Source: Mesotaenium endlicherianum
Lineage: Eukaryota > Streptophyta > Zygnematophyceae > Zygnematales > Mesotaeniaceae
Assembly: GCA_009602735.1 (NCBI GenBank)
Contig: WELA01012532.1
Coordinates: 82,840-146,839, forward strand
DNA length: 64,000 nucleotides
Direction: 5' to 3'
Shown: positions 1-10,898 of the stretch, one piece after another
Numbering within the stretch: position 1 is the stretch's first letter
Layout: each line of letters begins with the position of its first letter
Translations under genes and position numbers: made by a program
The notes under the pieces: model-generated
What the model was told of the DNA's origin: nothing
The model's input: only the letters and a program-made list of their open reading frames with translations
The model's database searches: none

Positions 1-152
1 ATCACTCTTGTACTTGCCAAAATCCAGAAATATATTAACTTTCAAGAAGCCATCTCTCTTTCAAGAAGCTACCACTTGTGTTCAAAGATCCTTGTCTTGA
101 ATAGATAAAGTATTCTGTTTTACTAAGTACTTTATCTATCTGTTTCACTACA
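1..152 (-). repeat. Partial LTR, inverted relative of the solo LTR at 4091-4589
   Basis: This stretch is the reverse complement of the start of the solo LTR at 4091-4589: the shared tract runs from the terminal TCACTACA at 145-152 back to ATCACTCTTG at base 1. The LTR therefore begins outside or at the window edge. It interrupts the RNase H part of a Ty3/gypsy copy, whose sequence resumes at 153. Only one end is visible, so I cannot say whether it is a solo LTR or the edge of a full element. It is a fossil retroelement part with no coding content. Confidence 0.8.
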
Positions 153-2754
153 TGATCTGTAATCACCTTAAAGGCTTTACCATGTAAGTACGCTCTCTAC
201 TGTTTGAGCACATGAATGATAGCTAGCAGCTCTTTATCATGCACTGAGTAATTAATCTCCGTTGGATTAAATTTCATAGACACAGGATGCCACTCCTGCC
301 GTACCTTACCATCCTTTGTGGTCTTGTCAGCAGGCTGCAACAAAATAGCACCCATGGCAAAGTCAGAGGCATCAGTAACCACCTGCACCGGTTTGCTGGG
401 GTCATACACGGCTAGCACTGGGGCAGAACAAAGGGCATCTTTAAGGTTCTGGAAGGCAGCCTGCTGCTCTTCCCCCCACACATACCCTATGTCTTTCTTA
501 GTAAGGTCAATCAGTTTACTGGCCTTTGTGGAATAATTCTCAATAAATCTCCTATAGTAGTTAGCCGACCCGAGGAAGGATCTAACTTCAGAGACAGATT
601 GTGGTACCGGCCAGTCCCTTATGGTCTGGACTTTCTTAGGGTCCACACTGATGCCCTCTTTACTGACAACGTGGCCTAAGAATTCAATACTTTCGTTGAA
701 GAAATCACACTTGCTCATTTTAGCATATAACTGATTTCTTCTCAAAATGTCCATGACTGTCTTTAAGTGTTCAGCGTGCTGAGTTTCATCTTTAGAGAAA
801 ATTAAAATATCATCTAGGAAGACTTGCACAAATTTATCCAAATAAGACCTGAAAATGTCATTCATAGCACCCATAAAGGTTGCGGGAGCATTAGTTAGTC
901 CAAATGGCATCACGTTGAACTCGTAGTGTTCATAACGTGTGCGGAAGGCAGTCTTGTGTTCATCCCCTTCAGCAATTCTGATTTGATGATAACTACTCTT
1001 GAGATCTATGTTATTGAACACCAGACAGGGTATCAAGCAAGTCCTCGATTCTGGGTAAAGCATACTTGTTCTCTATCGTAGTTCTGTTCACGACTCTGTA
1101 ATCCACACACATCCGCATACTGCCGTCCTTTTTCTTAACAAACAGGATGGGTGCGCCGTAAGGTGATTTACTGGGGGAAATATAACCATTTTTCTCAAGC
1201 TCTGCAATCTGTGTTTTCAACTCCTCGCTCTCCACATAAGACAAGCCATACGTGCGTTGCCACGGTGGCTGACTCCCCGGTAGTAAATCAATTCTACGAT
1301 CTACTTCCCTCTTAGGGGGTAGTCCTGGAGGCATATTAAATACATCCGTGTACTGAGCAACGAATTTTGCAGCAGTAGGGTGCTCCGGAGGGCTTACCCT
1401 TTTCTCCACCACTTCTTCAGGTTGAGGAGGTACCTCTCTTAGCAGCAGACAGAACATTCTGTCTTCCTTCTGGTTCCAGCTTTTGACGAACTCCATTGCA
1501 TTCAGCAACTTGCATCCTTCTGGAAGCCTCTTCTTTTCCTTCAGTTGCCATCCACACAGGACAAGAGGAAGAGCACTGGTGGGTGCCAAGTTAGTCTGCC
1601 CATCACTGGCTCCTATCACTTTAACTGTACCTCTGCTCCAACACACTTCAGCTTGATGTCTATTAAGCCACGACCTGCCTAGCACGAGATCATAAAAGCC
1701 AGTGTTGAGTACCTCAAATAAAAGCGTTTCAGTTAGAACTGCAATGCCAGAACCTAACTGGACCTCAATAGGCTTGGTTATAACTCCTCCCGGGATACTT
1801 GAGGCATCTCCAAGGAATATTTTTCTATTCCCTTGGGTGACAGTAGGCTGCCTTAGCCGCTTAACTAAGTCCTTGTGGATAAAAGTATGTGACGCCCCTC
1901 CGTCAACAAATGCCCTCACCTTCCTACCTGCAATCATGCAATGCAGTAGGATAGGGGGGACTGTCTTTTCCTGACTTTCGCATTGTTCTCCTGACGTAGC
2001 AAAGAAANGTCCTGACTTAGCAAAGAAATGTTGGACATCGGGTGGAACAAGAGCATCCAGAGTGTGCACTCTCTGGAGATCTATATTGCTGATGGTCTCC
2101 TTTATTTGGTTGTCAGGCATGCATAGTGAATCCAGTTCAGCAGGACCCATAATACCTGCTACGAGGGCTGCTAGTGACGACTCACTATCTCTAGCATCCT
2201 CATAGTCAGTAGACTGGATTACTGACTGTTGCTGTCTTTTAAAGGCCGGTCTTTTCTCTCAACCTTCGGAAGGTGCTTGTCTGGACACTGCTATCTGAAG
2301 TGACCTGGCTGCTGGCAATGGAAGCAAATCTATTATGCTGAGGTTGGTCTCGGCTTAGTCCTACCACCACCTCTTCCACAGCCGGCTCAAGAAAAACCAC
2401 CTCTCCCTCTAAACTGCATAGCATTGTACTCATACCCATAGTTGTCAGCCTGATCATCCTCAGCCTGGTCTCCTTCAATTGCATTGTAGGAACCGTGGGA
2501 CTTTTTGACAATCTTAGACAGCAAAGCATTACTCTGGCGCTTGTGATTGAACTGCTGCTGATCCCAGGCATCAGCATCCTCGATCAAGTCAGCTAGTTTC
2601 TGATACTTCTTCTCAGCGAAATGACCAGAGACTTCGGATTTCAAGCCATACCTAAAGTATGCTATCCTATACCGTTCTGGCAAGTTTGGCTGTTTCATCA
2701 TGTTCTCCTGGAACTTTTGAGCAAACTCAGCAACTGAAGTGGTATGCTTCAGTG
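153..2754 (-). mobile_element. Partial Ty3/gypsy chromovirus copy A (RNase H to Gag), broken
   Basis: The minus strand encodes, from high to low coordinates, part of Gag, a retroviral-type aspartic protease region, reverse transcriptase with the FLDDILIF active-site block, and the start of RNase H. It is a close relative of the larger element at 9901-18914, matching it over nearly its whole length. It is broken, with several interruptions plus loss of both ends, so it is a fossil. The left end is cut by the LTR at 1-152. The right end stops inside Gag and is followed by a short piece of LTR terminus. One ambiguous base lies in this copy. The close match to the larger element suggests it is fairly young. 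Confidence 0.9.
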
Positions 2755-2781
2755 TATTTACTAATATACTGATTCATTACA
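2755..2781 (-). repeat. Short terminal piece of the chromovirus LTR
   Basis: Bases 2762-2781 match the outer end of the LTRs of the element at 9901-18914 (TACTGATTCATTACA, compare 10771-10785). Read on the minus strand this is the canonical LTR start TGTAATGAATCAG. It sits exactly where copy A stops and copy B begins. The simplest reading is that it is the outer 5' terminus of copy A, joined to Gag by an internal deletion, and abutting copy B as its insertion target. Confidence 0.7.
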
Positions 2782-5700
2782 CTGGGATCAGCACCAGTTC
2801 TATCACAAGCGCCAGAGTAATGCTTTGGTGTCTAAGATTGTCACAAAGCCCCACGGTTCCTACAATGCAATTGAAGAAGACCAGGCTGAGGATGATGAGG
2901 GTGATGAATAAGAGTATGATGCTATACAGTCTAGAGGAAGAGGTGGTTTCTCTCGAGGCGGCTATGGAAGAGGTGGTGGTAGGACTAAGCCGAGACCAGC
3001 CTCAGCAAAATCAATTTGCTTCCATTGCCAGCAGCCAAGTCATTTCAGAGAGCAGTGTCCAGACAAGCACCTCCTAAAGGTCGAGAGAAAAGACCAGCCT
3101 CTAAAAGACAGCAACATTCAGTAATCCAGTCTACTGACTGTGAGGATGCTAGAGATAGGGAGTCGTCACTAGCTGCCCTCGTAGCAGGTATCATGGGTCC
3201 TGTTGAACTGGATTCACTATGCATGCCTGACAACCAGATAAAGGAAACCATCAGCAATATAGGTCTCTAAAGAGTGCACACTCTGGATGATCTTGTTCCA
3301 CCTGATGTCCAACAAGGAGGGAGACCCGCTGGAGCGAGATGCTGGAGCAGTTTCAAGTCCAGATCGACTACAAATCAGGGAAGTTAAATCCTGCTGATGC
3401 ACTTTCTAGAAGACCTGACTTGCAAGAAAGGAACTTTAGTCAGCATGATGTAGATAAAGTGTTGCGTTCACTCACTTAACTAAAGTTGGAAAAGTCCTTC
3501 CTTGAACAACTTAGGAAAGCCTACCTTTCTGATCCAACATTTGAGCCCAGCCCCACTACTGGTGTGTGTCGTGCTACTGCACTCGGGTATAAGCTTAAGG
3601 GAGGGGTCTGGGTGACTGAAACCACTTTAGGCAGGCTGAAGCTGGTCATTCCTAATAACTTGGCAATAAGGTCCCTTTCATTGAGTCAAGCACATGAGAG
3701 TTTACTGGGTGGACATTTGGGGCAGGCCAAAACTGTTGTCAAACTCACCAGACATTATCATTGGGAGGGATTACCTCGGGAGGTCTTGAATACCTTAAGT
3801 CCTGTGACCAGTGTCAAAAGAATAAATCTAGGTATACACCATCGGGGGGGCTCTTACAACCGCTGCCCATCCCAGCTGGCCACTGAGAAACAATATCCAT
3901 GGACTGGGTGGTCACACTGCCACGAATTGGCAATGGGCATGATTCGATACTGGTAGTCGTGGATAAACTGACAAAAATGGTCATTTTCATCCCCACAACT
4001 GTCAAAGTAACTGCACTCGAACAGCGAGACAGTTCTACAACCATGTAGTATGCCAACGTGGGCTACCCTCTAATATAATCTCAGACAGAGTGTAGTGAAA
4101 CAGATAGATAAATTACTCAGTGAAATATAATACTTTATCTATTCAAGACAAGGATCTTTGAACACAAGTGGTAGCTTCTTGAAAGAGAGATGGCTTCTTG
4201 AAAGTTAATATATTTTTGGATTTTGGCAAGTACAAGAGTGATTCTGGATTGTCTTTCTATGTTCTAGCTCTTGTTTATATACTTGCTACATAAGTAATTT
4301 CTAAGAAAGTGTATGTTGATGTGTTGGCACCCAACACATCCCAAAACTTGCCACGTCTTTCTAGGATAATGTACACATGTCCTTTTGACCTAAAAATGGC
4401 ACATTTGACTTTTGCCACATGGAGTTCTTCTAGGTCTTTCCTCTAACTTCGAAAATGCCTTGGAAGGTTCAAAGGACATGAACCAAGTTACTACAGTACC
4501 TATTCACACTTGACTCCACACAATACTACTCCAAATATATTTGAAAACATTAAAATATATGCAAACTAATAATAACTCAAATCACTACACAGAGACTCAA
4601 AAGTTACCTCTAAGGTTTGGAGAGCTTTAATGGGGTTCATGGGAGTCAAACAGCTCCTCAGCACAGCAAACCACCCTCAGACTGATGGGCAGACTGAAAA
4701 AAGTAACCGAGTTCCGTAAGAGGTACTGAGAGCCTATATTAACCAAAAACAAGATAATTGGGATGACTTGTTACCCCAAATCCAGTTTGCGGTCAACAGC
4801 GCGGTGCACGCGTCAACGGGCAAGAATCCTTTTGAACTAAGCCTGGGTAGAGTCCCTAAGTCTCCTTTAGATGTCCTAGGGGAGTCTTTAATTCACCTTT
4901 GAAGGGATCCGGTCTCTCTCCAGTTAACTCGGGAGTTTGCTGACACCCTGTCAAAAGTCCAGCAGAACCTGCATAAAGCCCAAGAAAACCAACAAAAATA
5001 CGCTAATCAGCACCGTCGAGAACTGACCTTTATTAAGGGCGATTTGGTCAAACTGCATTCTTAGCACCTGTACCTCCCTGGTGTGGTCAAGAAAAAGCTT
5101 GGTCGTGTCTGGGTCGGTCCATATTTGGTGGTGCGCAGTGTCGGTCAAAACGCTTACAAACTGAACATGTCAGCAGAATACAAGGGTCACCCGGTCTTTA
5201 ATATCTCCTTCCTTTAACAATACATCAAAGGGGACACACTGTTCACAGGTCAGTTATTTGTCCAACCAGGACCGGTCCTCGCTGTCCGGGACGGTGACCC
5301 TGAGGAATATGAGGTTGAGGAGATTTTAGACGCGCGCTCGGTCCGTCGATCGTCTAAATATGTCATGAAGTACCTCATTCGATGGAAGGGTTACGATGCC
5401 TCTGGAGACACTTGGGAATTGAAGGACCATTTGACCAATGCCAAAGGGGCGTTGAAACGGTTCCACCTTCGGGCGGCTTGAGCCCCTCCATAACTGTCAT
5501 TTCAGTTGACACGGGAAGGTGACAGTTGGTCCTGTCTCCATTTAAGTTGGAGGGGAAAATATATAACAGTTTGTGTGCAAGAGCGAGAAAGGGACACTTA
5601 TGTGAACCCTAAGTGTCAGCATAGTGACAAACGGGACGGCTATGTGAATCCTAAGTGTCAGATGGGACAATGTGGCCCACATAAAGCACCTTGGGCAGAA

Positions 5701-6150
5701 GGAGAAAGAGCCTCGCACAGCAATACATCACTTAACGCACCTTAAAACACATTCATACGTTTATGTCTACCGCACCGCAACTACGTCAACTCCTAGCAAT
5801 CACCCTGGAAGGTAACCAGAGGCGAATCCACCACACTAATACGAACTTACTTCCTGCCTGCAATTCCTATGACAAAGGTCGACATCCTACTAACTTGTTT
5901 CAGGGTTACATGTGCAGGATGGCTCCCACCACACAAAAGGAGGACAGAATGCGCAAGGCAGAAGAAGCCAAGAGGATAATGGAGCAATACCAGAAGGAGC
6001 TGGCGACGACGTCCCTCACCAGGAGAGAACAAGAAAGGGTCCGCAGGCAACAAGAGGCGGCAAAAGAAGCACAGAGGAAGAAAGATCAGAAAGCGAAAAA
6101 CCTCAGGAAAGCTGAGGAGGAGAGACAGAAGAAACAACAAGAAGAAGCGG
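2782..6150 (+). mobile_element. Partial Ty3/gypsy chromovirus copy B (Gag to ORF3), broken
   Basis: Plus-strand relative of the element at 9901-18914. It holds Gag with a CCHC zinc knuckle (about 3015-3060), then, after loss of most of protease and reverse transcriptase, the end of RNase H, integrase, the C-terminal chromodomain (about 5300-5475), the Pol-ORF3 spacer with a TATA-like site, and the beginning of the coiled-coil part of ORF3 (about 5930-6150). It is interrupted at 4091-4589 by an unrelated solo LTR. It carries many interruptions and lacks both LTRs, so it is a fossil. It looks older than the larger element because it differs at more positions. Confidence 0.9.
4091..4589 (+). mobile_element. 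Solo LTR with 5-bp target-site duplication
   Basis: A 499-bp block begins TGTAGTGA and ends TCACTACA, a perfect 8-bp terminal inverted repeat with TG...CA ends. It is flanked on both sides by CAGAG (4086-4090 and 4590-4594), a 5-bp target duplication. The matching stretch of the intact Pol gene (near 13,740-13,765) has a single copy of this target, which confirms insertion into copy B. No coding sequence is present, so it is a solo LTR left after recombination between two LTRs. I do not recognise the family beyond its LTR-retroelement hallmarks. Confidence 0.9.
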
Positions 6151-9100
6151 CTGAAAGGGGGAAGGGTGCGGGAAGTGCGCCCATGCACACTCACGCACCC
6201 TCACCCGCGAGTGGAAGCGTGCACGAGGACCTTTCCTAGTTGCATACACAAGGTGGAGTGGCCTGGTGGTATGCCACCCTTGCAAGAGTTAGAGGGCTAC
6301 ATGAGAGAGGAGTGGAAAAGAACTCACTTTATCAAGAAAAGTCGTGTACAAGATAAGAAGGTTAGACTAGACTAAGCCTTTTTACTTCCTTGTGCCTCTC
6401 ATTTTATCCTTTAACTCCAAGTGTCCTCTCTAGCAAAGTACCTCCAGAACCTTCTCCTATGGCTCCTTCCATGTAGGTGACCTTTCCTAGTTGGACAAGC
6501 TAGCACACTCACACGCACACAATCACACTCTAGAATATTCTACTACGCAATCCACTAACTCCTCACGGAGTTTCTTGAAATTCCACGATCACTTTGGCAC
6601 TCTACGTAATTGTACGTACTTTCTGGAACCCTCATGTTTCAATGTCCTACTTCCTGGACTCCAACCGAAATTTTCGTCACTGGACCTGTCCTTGTCACTA
6701 AATAGAATCTGTGACATTAAAAACTCACTAAAAACTTCCAAAATTCATAACTATCTCAATACTTGTCCAAATGACTTGAAATAAAGGCCAAAGTTCTTCT
6801 AAAATCACACTCTATGCATATAAAATACTAGAAAGAAACAAACTACACTTTCATAACCTTACATCATCCCCCTCCTCAAGATGCGACGTCCTCGGCGCAT
6901 ACTAAGCATAAGTGACGTAATATGAGGAATCGAGCTCACATATACGCTAGAAAAACACATATTCACATATATTATACAAGTTGCAGGTCTTGAACAGGCT
7001 CCAGGTTGATACTCATTACTCCAAACTTGCTCCACTTAGTGAAAGCTCCATCGCATACATTGTCTCCACACATGGCGTCTCCTTACACAAGTGCATCTTC
7101 TCTTCAACTCCTTCGTCTTGGAATAGGCCAATATCTTCATAAGGGCTGTAACATACTCCCTCCATCAACTCCACATACTTCAAAGCTGGATCCAAGGCAT
7201 AATAGTCCGCCAAATCGCCAAAATACTCATTTTTCGCCCTCTTGGACAAGTGGCAGCTCCTCGTCGCGCCATGTGGCTTACTCGTGGTGCTCTTATAATT
7301 TTGACCAGATTACATCATGAACCTAAGTCCACTATGTTCCTGAACCTTCTGGTACCCTTAGCTACCTCTAGCTCTAAGCCATACTCCTTGTAGAGGTATT
7401 GCACTCTCTCACTCGTGTGCGTGACTCGTGGTGACCTCTCAAGACGCCAAGTGGCACCCCCCTGACTTTTTTTGACATTTTTAGCCTGAAAGTTGTGTAA
7501 TCTACATAATATCTCCCCTTTGAACTCACTGGTATGCTTTGTTTCTCCTGATTCCAAGCCTAAGACCATGATACCAGATTGCGCCTTGCCTCACACATGT
7601 GGCTCGCACGGCAGTCCAGCAGACCGCCATGTGGCACTGTCAGGACTTAAATTAATATTTTTATAAAAAAAATTACTTTTTCTGAATCTCAACCCATAGG
7701 ACTACCTCTCCACAAAATTTCAGAGTCTGAATCAAAGTCTAACACTCAAATGAGATCGTCACTTTGTGCCTCATGCTCGTAGGACGCAGACGCGCGCAAC
7801 ATGGATAAAGCTCCCGCGCCTACAAATGGCACATGCTTAAACCCCTGATTCTGAAACTTGACTATGACTCAAGGAAGGCCTCATACTAGGCCTCTCACAT
7901 CATGTAGGACTTCTAGTGAAAATATTACCCACTCTCTCCTAAGTAGGCAAAAAGTAGCCAAAATCTGCCAACTTTAAACCTCGCGCTCGCCTACCCGTAA
8001 AACCCTCAAACATAGACAGATTTGAGTATCTTCCAAGCTCTTGCTCTCAAACTTCTTTCCACTTCACATCTCTTAGTTACAACTGAACTCATGGGACTGG
8101 TTTGACCTTGCTTACAAGCACTATAAACAACTATAACACTCCCCCCCCTCATCATGAAGGTAAGGCGCTTACCACTCGAGTGTCCAAGTCCAGATTTTAC
8201 GCCTCTCTCGTGCTTGCTTGTATAGGCGCTGATTCTCCTAGCTTCATGTCCAGGTCTTTGTCATATATCTCCATCTTAGGCAGGACATATCAGCCCCATA
8301 ACACTTGGTCTCCTCCTCATAGGTCCATATCCATAAAGTCGTAGTCTCCATCAAGCGACGATAGTAATCTTCACAAGGCATGAGCGCGTAGTCTCGCTCG
8401 TGGTGCACCAAACTCCATCATAGTCTTCTCCTTGGCTAGATGCTCACTCCCACATACCTCTGGCTCTTCTTGAAGGTCAGCCTTCACACAAGGCTCCAAG
8501 AAACACATCTGGAACGCCTCCAAGAGCTCCATAACTTGGGCATACGCACATACTCTTAGTGCTTGCACCTCATCTTGTGCACGCACACACGTCGTCTTGC
8601 AAGCGGGCTTCTCTTGAGCTCACTTTCTAGGAGCTCCTCCACTTGAGCAGTTGGGGTCTGCTCTATATATGAGCAAGGGGATCATACACCTCTACTTGCT
8701 CCACCGGCGATGTACATTCGCCAAGGTTGTTAGGAGGCACGCTTGCTCCGTGTGATGACCGGGCCAAGGTCACCAAAACAAGCGCTTCTCCTTCACCTTC
8801 ACCTTCCCGCGTCGCTTCTTTGCTAGCGGGCTGAAGATAGCTACTTGTGGTCATATCTACCTCCACCTATTTCACTATCCTCACTTGACCATACTCCTCC
8901 TCGGTCTTCACTTGACCCGTGCACTAAAGCACTAGAGGATAGGCTACTCTCTTTGTGCAACTCCTTCCACATGCTTAGCTTCTTGAGTGCACTCTAGCCT
9001 TGGTCACCCCAATGACACTTCTTACTACTAAACCCAGCTTGCCTTGGTGCTCTACTTTCACATGAAGAGCTTCCATAGATGCACCAAAATCTGCCCCTTA

Positions 9101-9900
9101 ACTATGCCATCACACAACTAATGGCACACACGCTTCAAGTGGGAGACATCTCTTGCACTAGCCCTCTTGCACCAACTTCATATCTTGCTTCTTCTTCCAC
9201 ACCATAGGCTTGTCTTCATCTTAGATCTCAACCTTAGCTACTCCATAGTAGTCTCCTCCATAAGAAAAAGAAAAATCTGAACTTGAATGGCTCCATCTCC
9301 ACTTATCTTGCTTGAAGAAAAATCTGCAATACTTCTTCTTGCTCCAAGCCTTCTCCACGGTGCTTCTCTTCACTTGAGACTTCTTCAATCTCCATACAAG
9401 GTACCAAGCTCCATCATGGCTGGCCTCAAATAACCAGTGGCTACATAGGAGTGATGCAAGGCAACCCAAATCTGGCCACATACTTGGCCAACTTGGTGCA
9501 ACACCCCGGTGCACCCTCTCTTGAGCTTCTCATGAGCTCCTCTTGAGCTTGCGAGTGCTATGCTCGCCAAAGCTCCTAGACTTGCAAGTACACATGCTTG
9601 CTAAGTCCCCGGTTGCCTACCCTTAAAATCTGCTCCACCTTCATTGAAGATCTGAAATAAAGATGGGCACACACTCCTTTCTAGCCACTATCACCTCTAT
9701 GCTAAGCCCCCTCATCAAAGAAAGAGCTTAACACTAAAGAGCTTGCATCTTCAAGGAAAAATCCAGCCGTGTGAACTCCAGATTCTCTTCATGCTCATAT
9801 GCCTCCATACTCAAGCAAAGGCTGCTCTATATTACTTATATCACTACCATGCTTGGGCAACCTTTTCATACTACAAGGAAGATGTACAAAAATCTGGTTG
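6151..9900. other. Long non-coding, repeat-like region
   Basis: No reading frame here looks like a protein. The stretch is AT-leaning and has short recurring motifs. CCTTTCCTAGTTG occurs at about 6230 and 6480. A CGCCA(T/A)GTGGC motif recurs near 7267, 7448 and 7616, about 170-180 bp apart. Two tracts of the form CCCCCTC-rich plus CATCATG lie near 6870 and 8140. The whole stretch lies between retroelement copies and looks like decayed or non-autonomous transposon sequence, but I found no clear LTR pair or terminal repeat. A match to a repeat library would settle its family. Confidence 0.4.
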
Positions 9901-10785
9901 TGAAATGAATCGACTTACCAAATAGGCGATTAACAATTAATAAAGATCTTTATATCAGCAAGTAATCTTTATGGTATTTTCCGTTAACTGGTTTAATCGG
10001 CAAAGGACAACACACTAGCAGTGAATAATACTCGTCAGTCAAATGAGAGTAAACTAGCATCAATAATGCAATCAGTAAACTCATACATAAGCAAGGTTAG
10101 AAGACAGTGCGTATCAATGGCTTCTCGCCTTGGATTCAGATCTCTCTCAGTAAGCTGTACAAGAGAGTTGGCCTCGTGTCCGAATGCCGAACTCGAGAGC
10201 AATGCCTAGCGTATGTACATGGAATGAGTTTACTGTTCAACGGTCAGTGCGATGGCACCGCCTACCCGGGAGTTAACCACGTTGGTAGGACCTCGGTTAA
10301 CCAAATCCACCGCCATCTCCCATCATCCCGAATCGCCATCTATCGTAGGGATGTCATCTGGCCATTCATCTAGCATACCACACTTAGATGCATATCGAGG
10401 CAGTTCGCTGCTACCGAGTACGGAAGTCAGCTGGCTGTCAAAGAATGGGTCAGCAAGCTGACTTATAAGGACTTCAGCCTGCTGCTTCCGGCTGAGTCAT
10501 TAAACTGATAATTATGTAAAGTCCAGCAGACTGACTAATTATGTAAAGTCCAGCAGACTGACTAATTAGGTAAAGTCCAGCAGACTGGCTAATAACTAAA
10601 CTTCAGCAGGCTGAACATAATTTACTGAGATTATGTACAGCATTGCATCCCTGATCCTTTCAAAGGACAACCCTCCACAGTGAAGAGAGTGCACGTTGCG
10701 CACTTTTTCGTCGATTCTTCCTTAGGCTATAGTGACTTTTATATTTAAATGAATATTATATCCAGTAATATACTGATTCATTACA
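9901..10785 (-). repeat. 3' LTR of the chromovirus
   Basis: An 885-bp repeat has its partner at 18141-18914. In element orientation it begins TGTAATGAATC and ends GATTCATTTCA, giving TG...CA ends with an imperfect terminal inverted repeat. It holds about 110 bp (roughly 10626-10737) that the 5' LTR lacks, and a 27-bp tandem repeat. Short reading frames within it are shared by both LTRs and are not credible genes. Confidence 0.93.
10511..10617. repeat. 27-bp tandem repeat inside the LTR (about four units)
   Basis: Units of the form ATTATGTAAAGTCCAGCAGA plus CTGACTA follow one another at 10511, 10538 and 10565, and a more diverged fourth unit follows to 10617. The same array is at 18751-18857 in the other LTR. 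Tandem arrays in LTRs are often enhancer-like elements; that role is inference here. Confidence 0.85.
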
Positions 10786-10797
10786 ATCCCTCGAACT
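10786..10797 (-). other. Putative polypurine tract next to the 3' LTR
   Basis: Directly inside the 3' LTR the element-sense strand reads TTCGAGGGAT before the LTR start TGTAATG. This is the expected place for the plus-strand primer of reverse transcription. The tract is short and only moderately purine-rich. A better purine run, GGAGGGGAAAA, occurs between Pol and ORF3 near 12,777-12,787. Confidence 0.4.
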
Positions 10798-10898
10798 TAA
10801 CTTGTTGTCGCCTCGACAACATTAAACTGCAGAAATTTTAAATAAGGGAACTGAACCTGACCAGCCTCCCTTACTAACTGCCTCTTCAGCGTGTCACC

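Noticed and set aside
7560-7590. ATGATACCAGATTG, resembling a reversed tRNA-Met primer site
   Set aside because: Only about eight bases fit, and no LTR pair lies at a suitable distance.
10107-10373. An 88-codon frame repeated at 18347-18613
   Set aside because: It lies wholly inside the two LTRs and is identical because the LTRs are. It has no family features.
10511-10617. CRISPR-like spaced repeats
   Set aside because: The 27-bp units are directly tandem with no unique spacers and lie in an LTR of a eukaryotic element.
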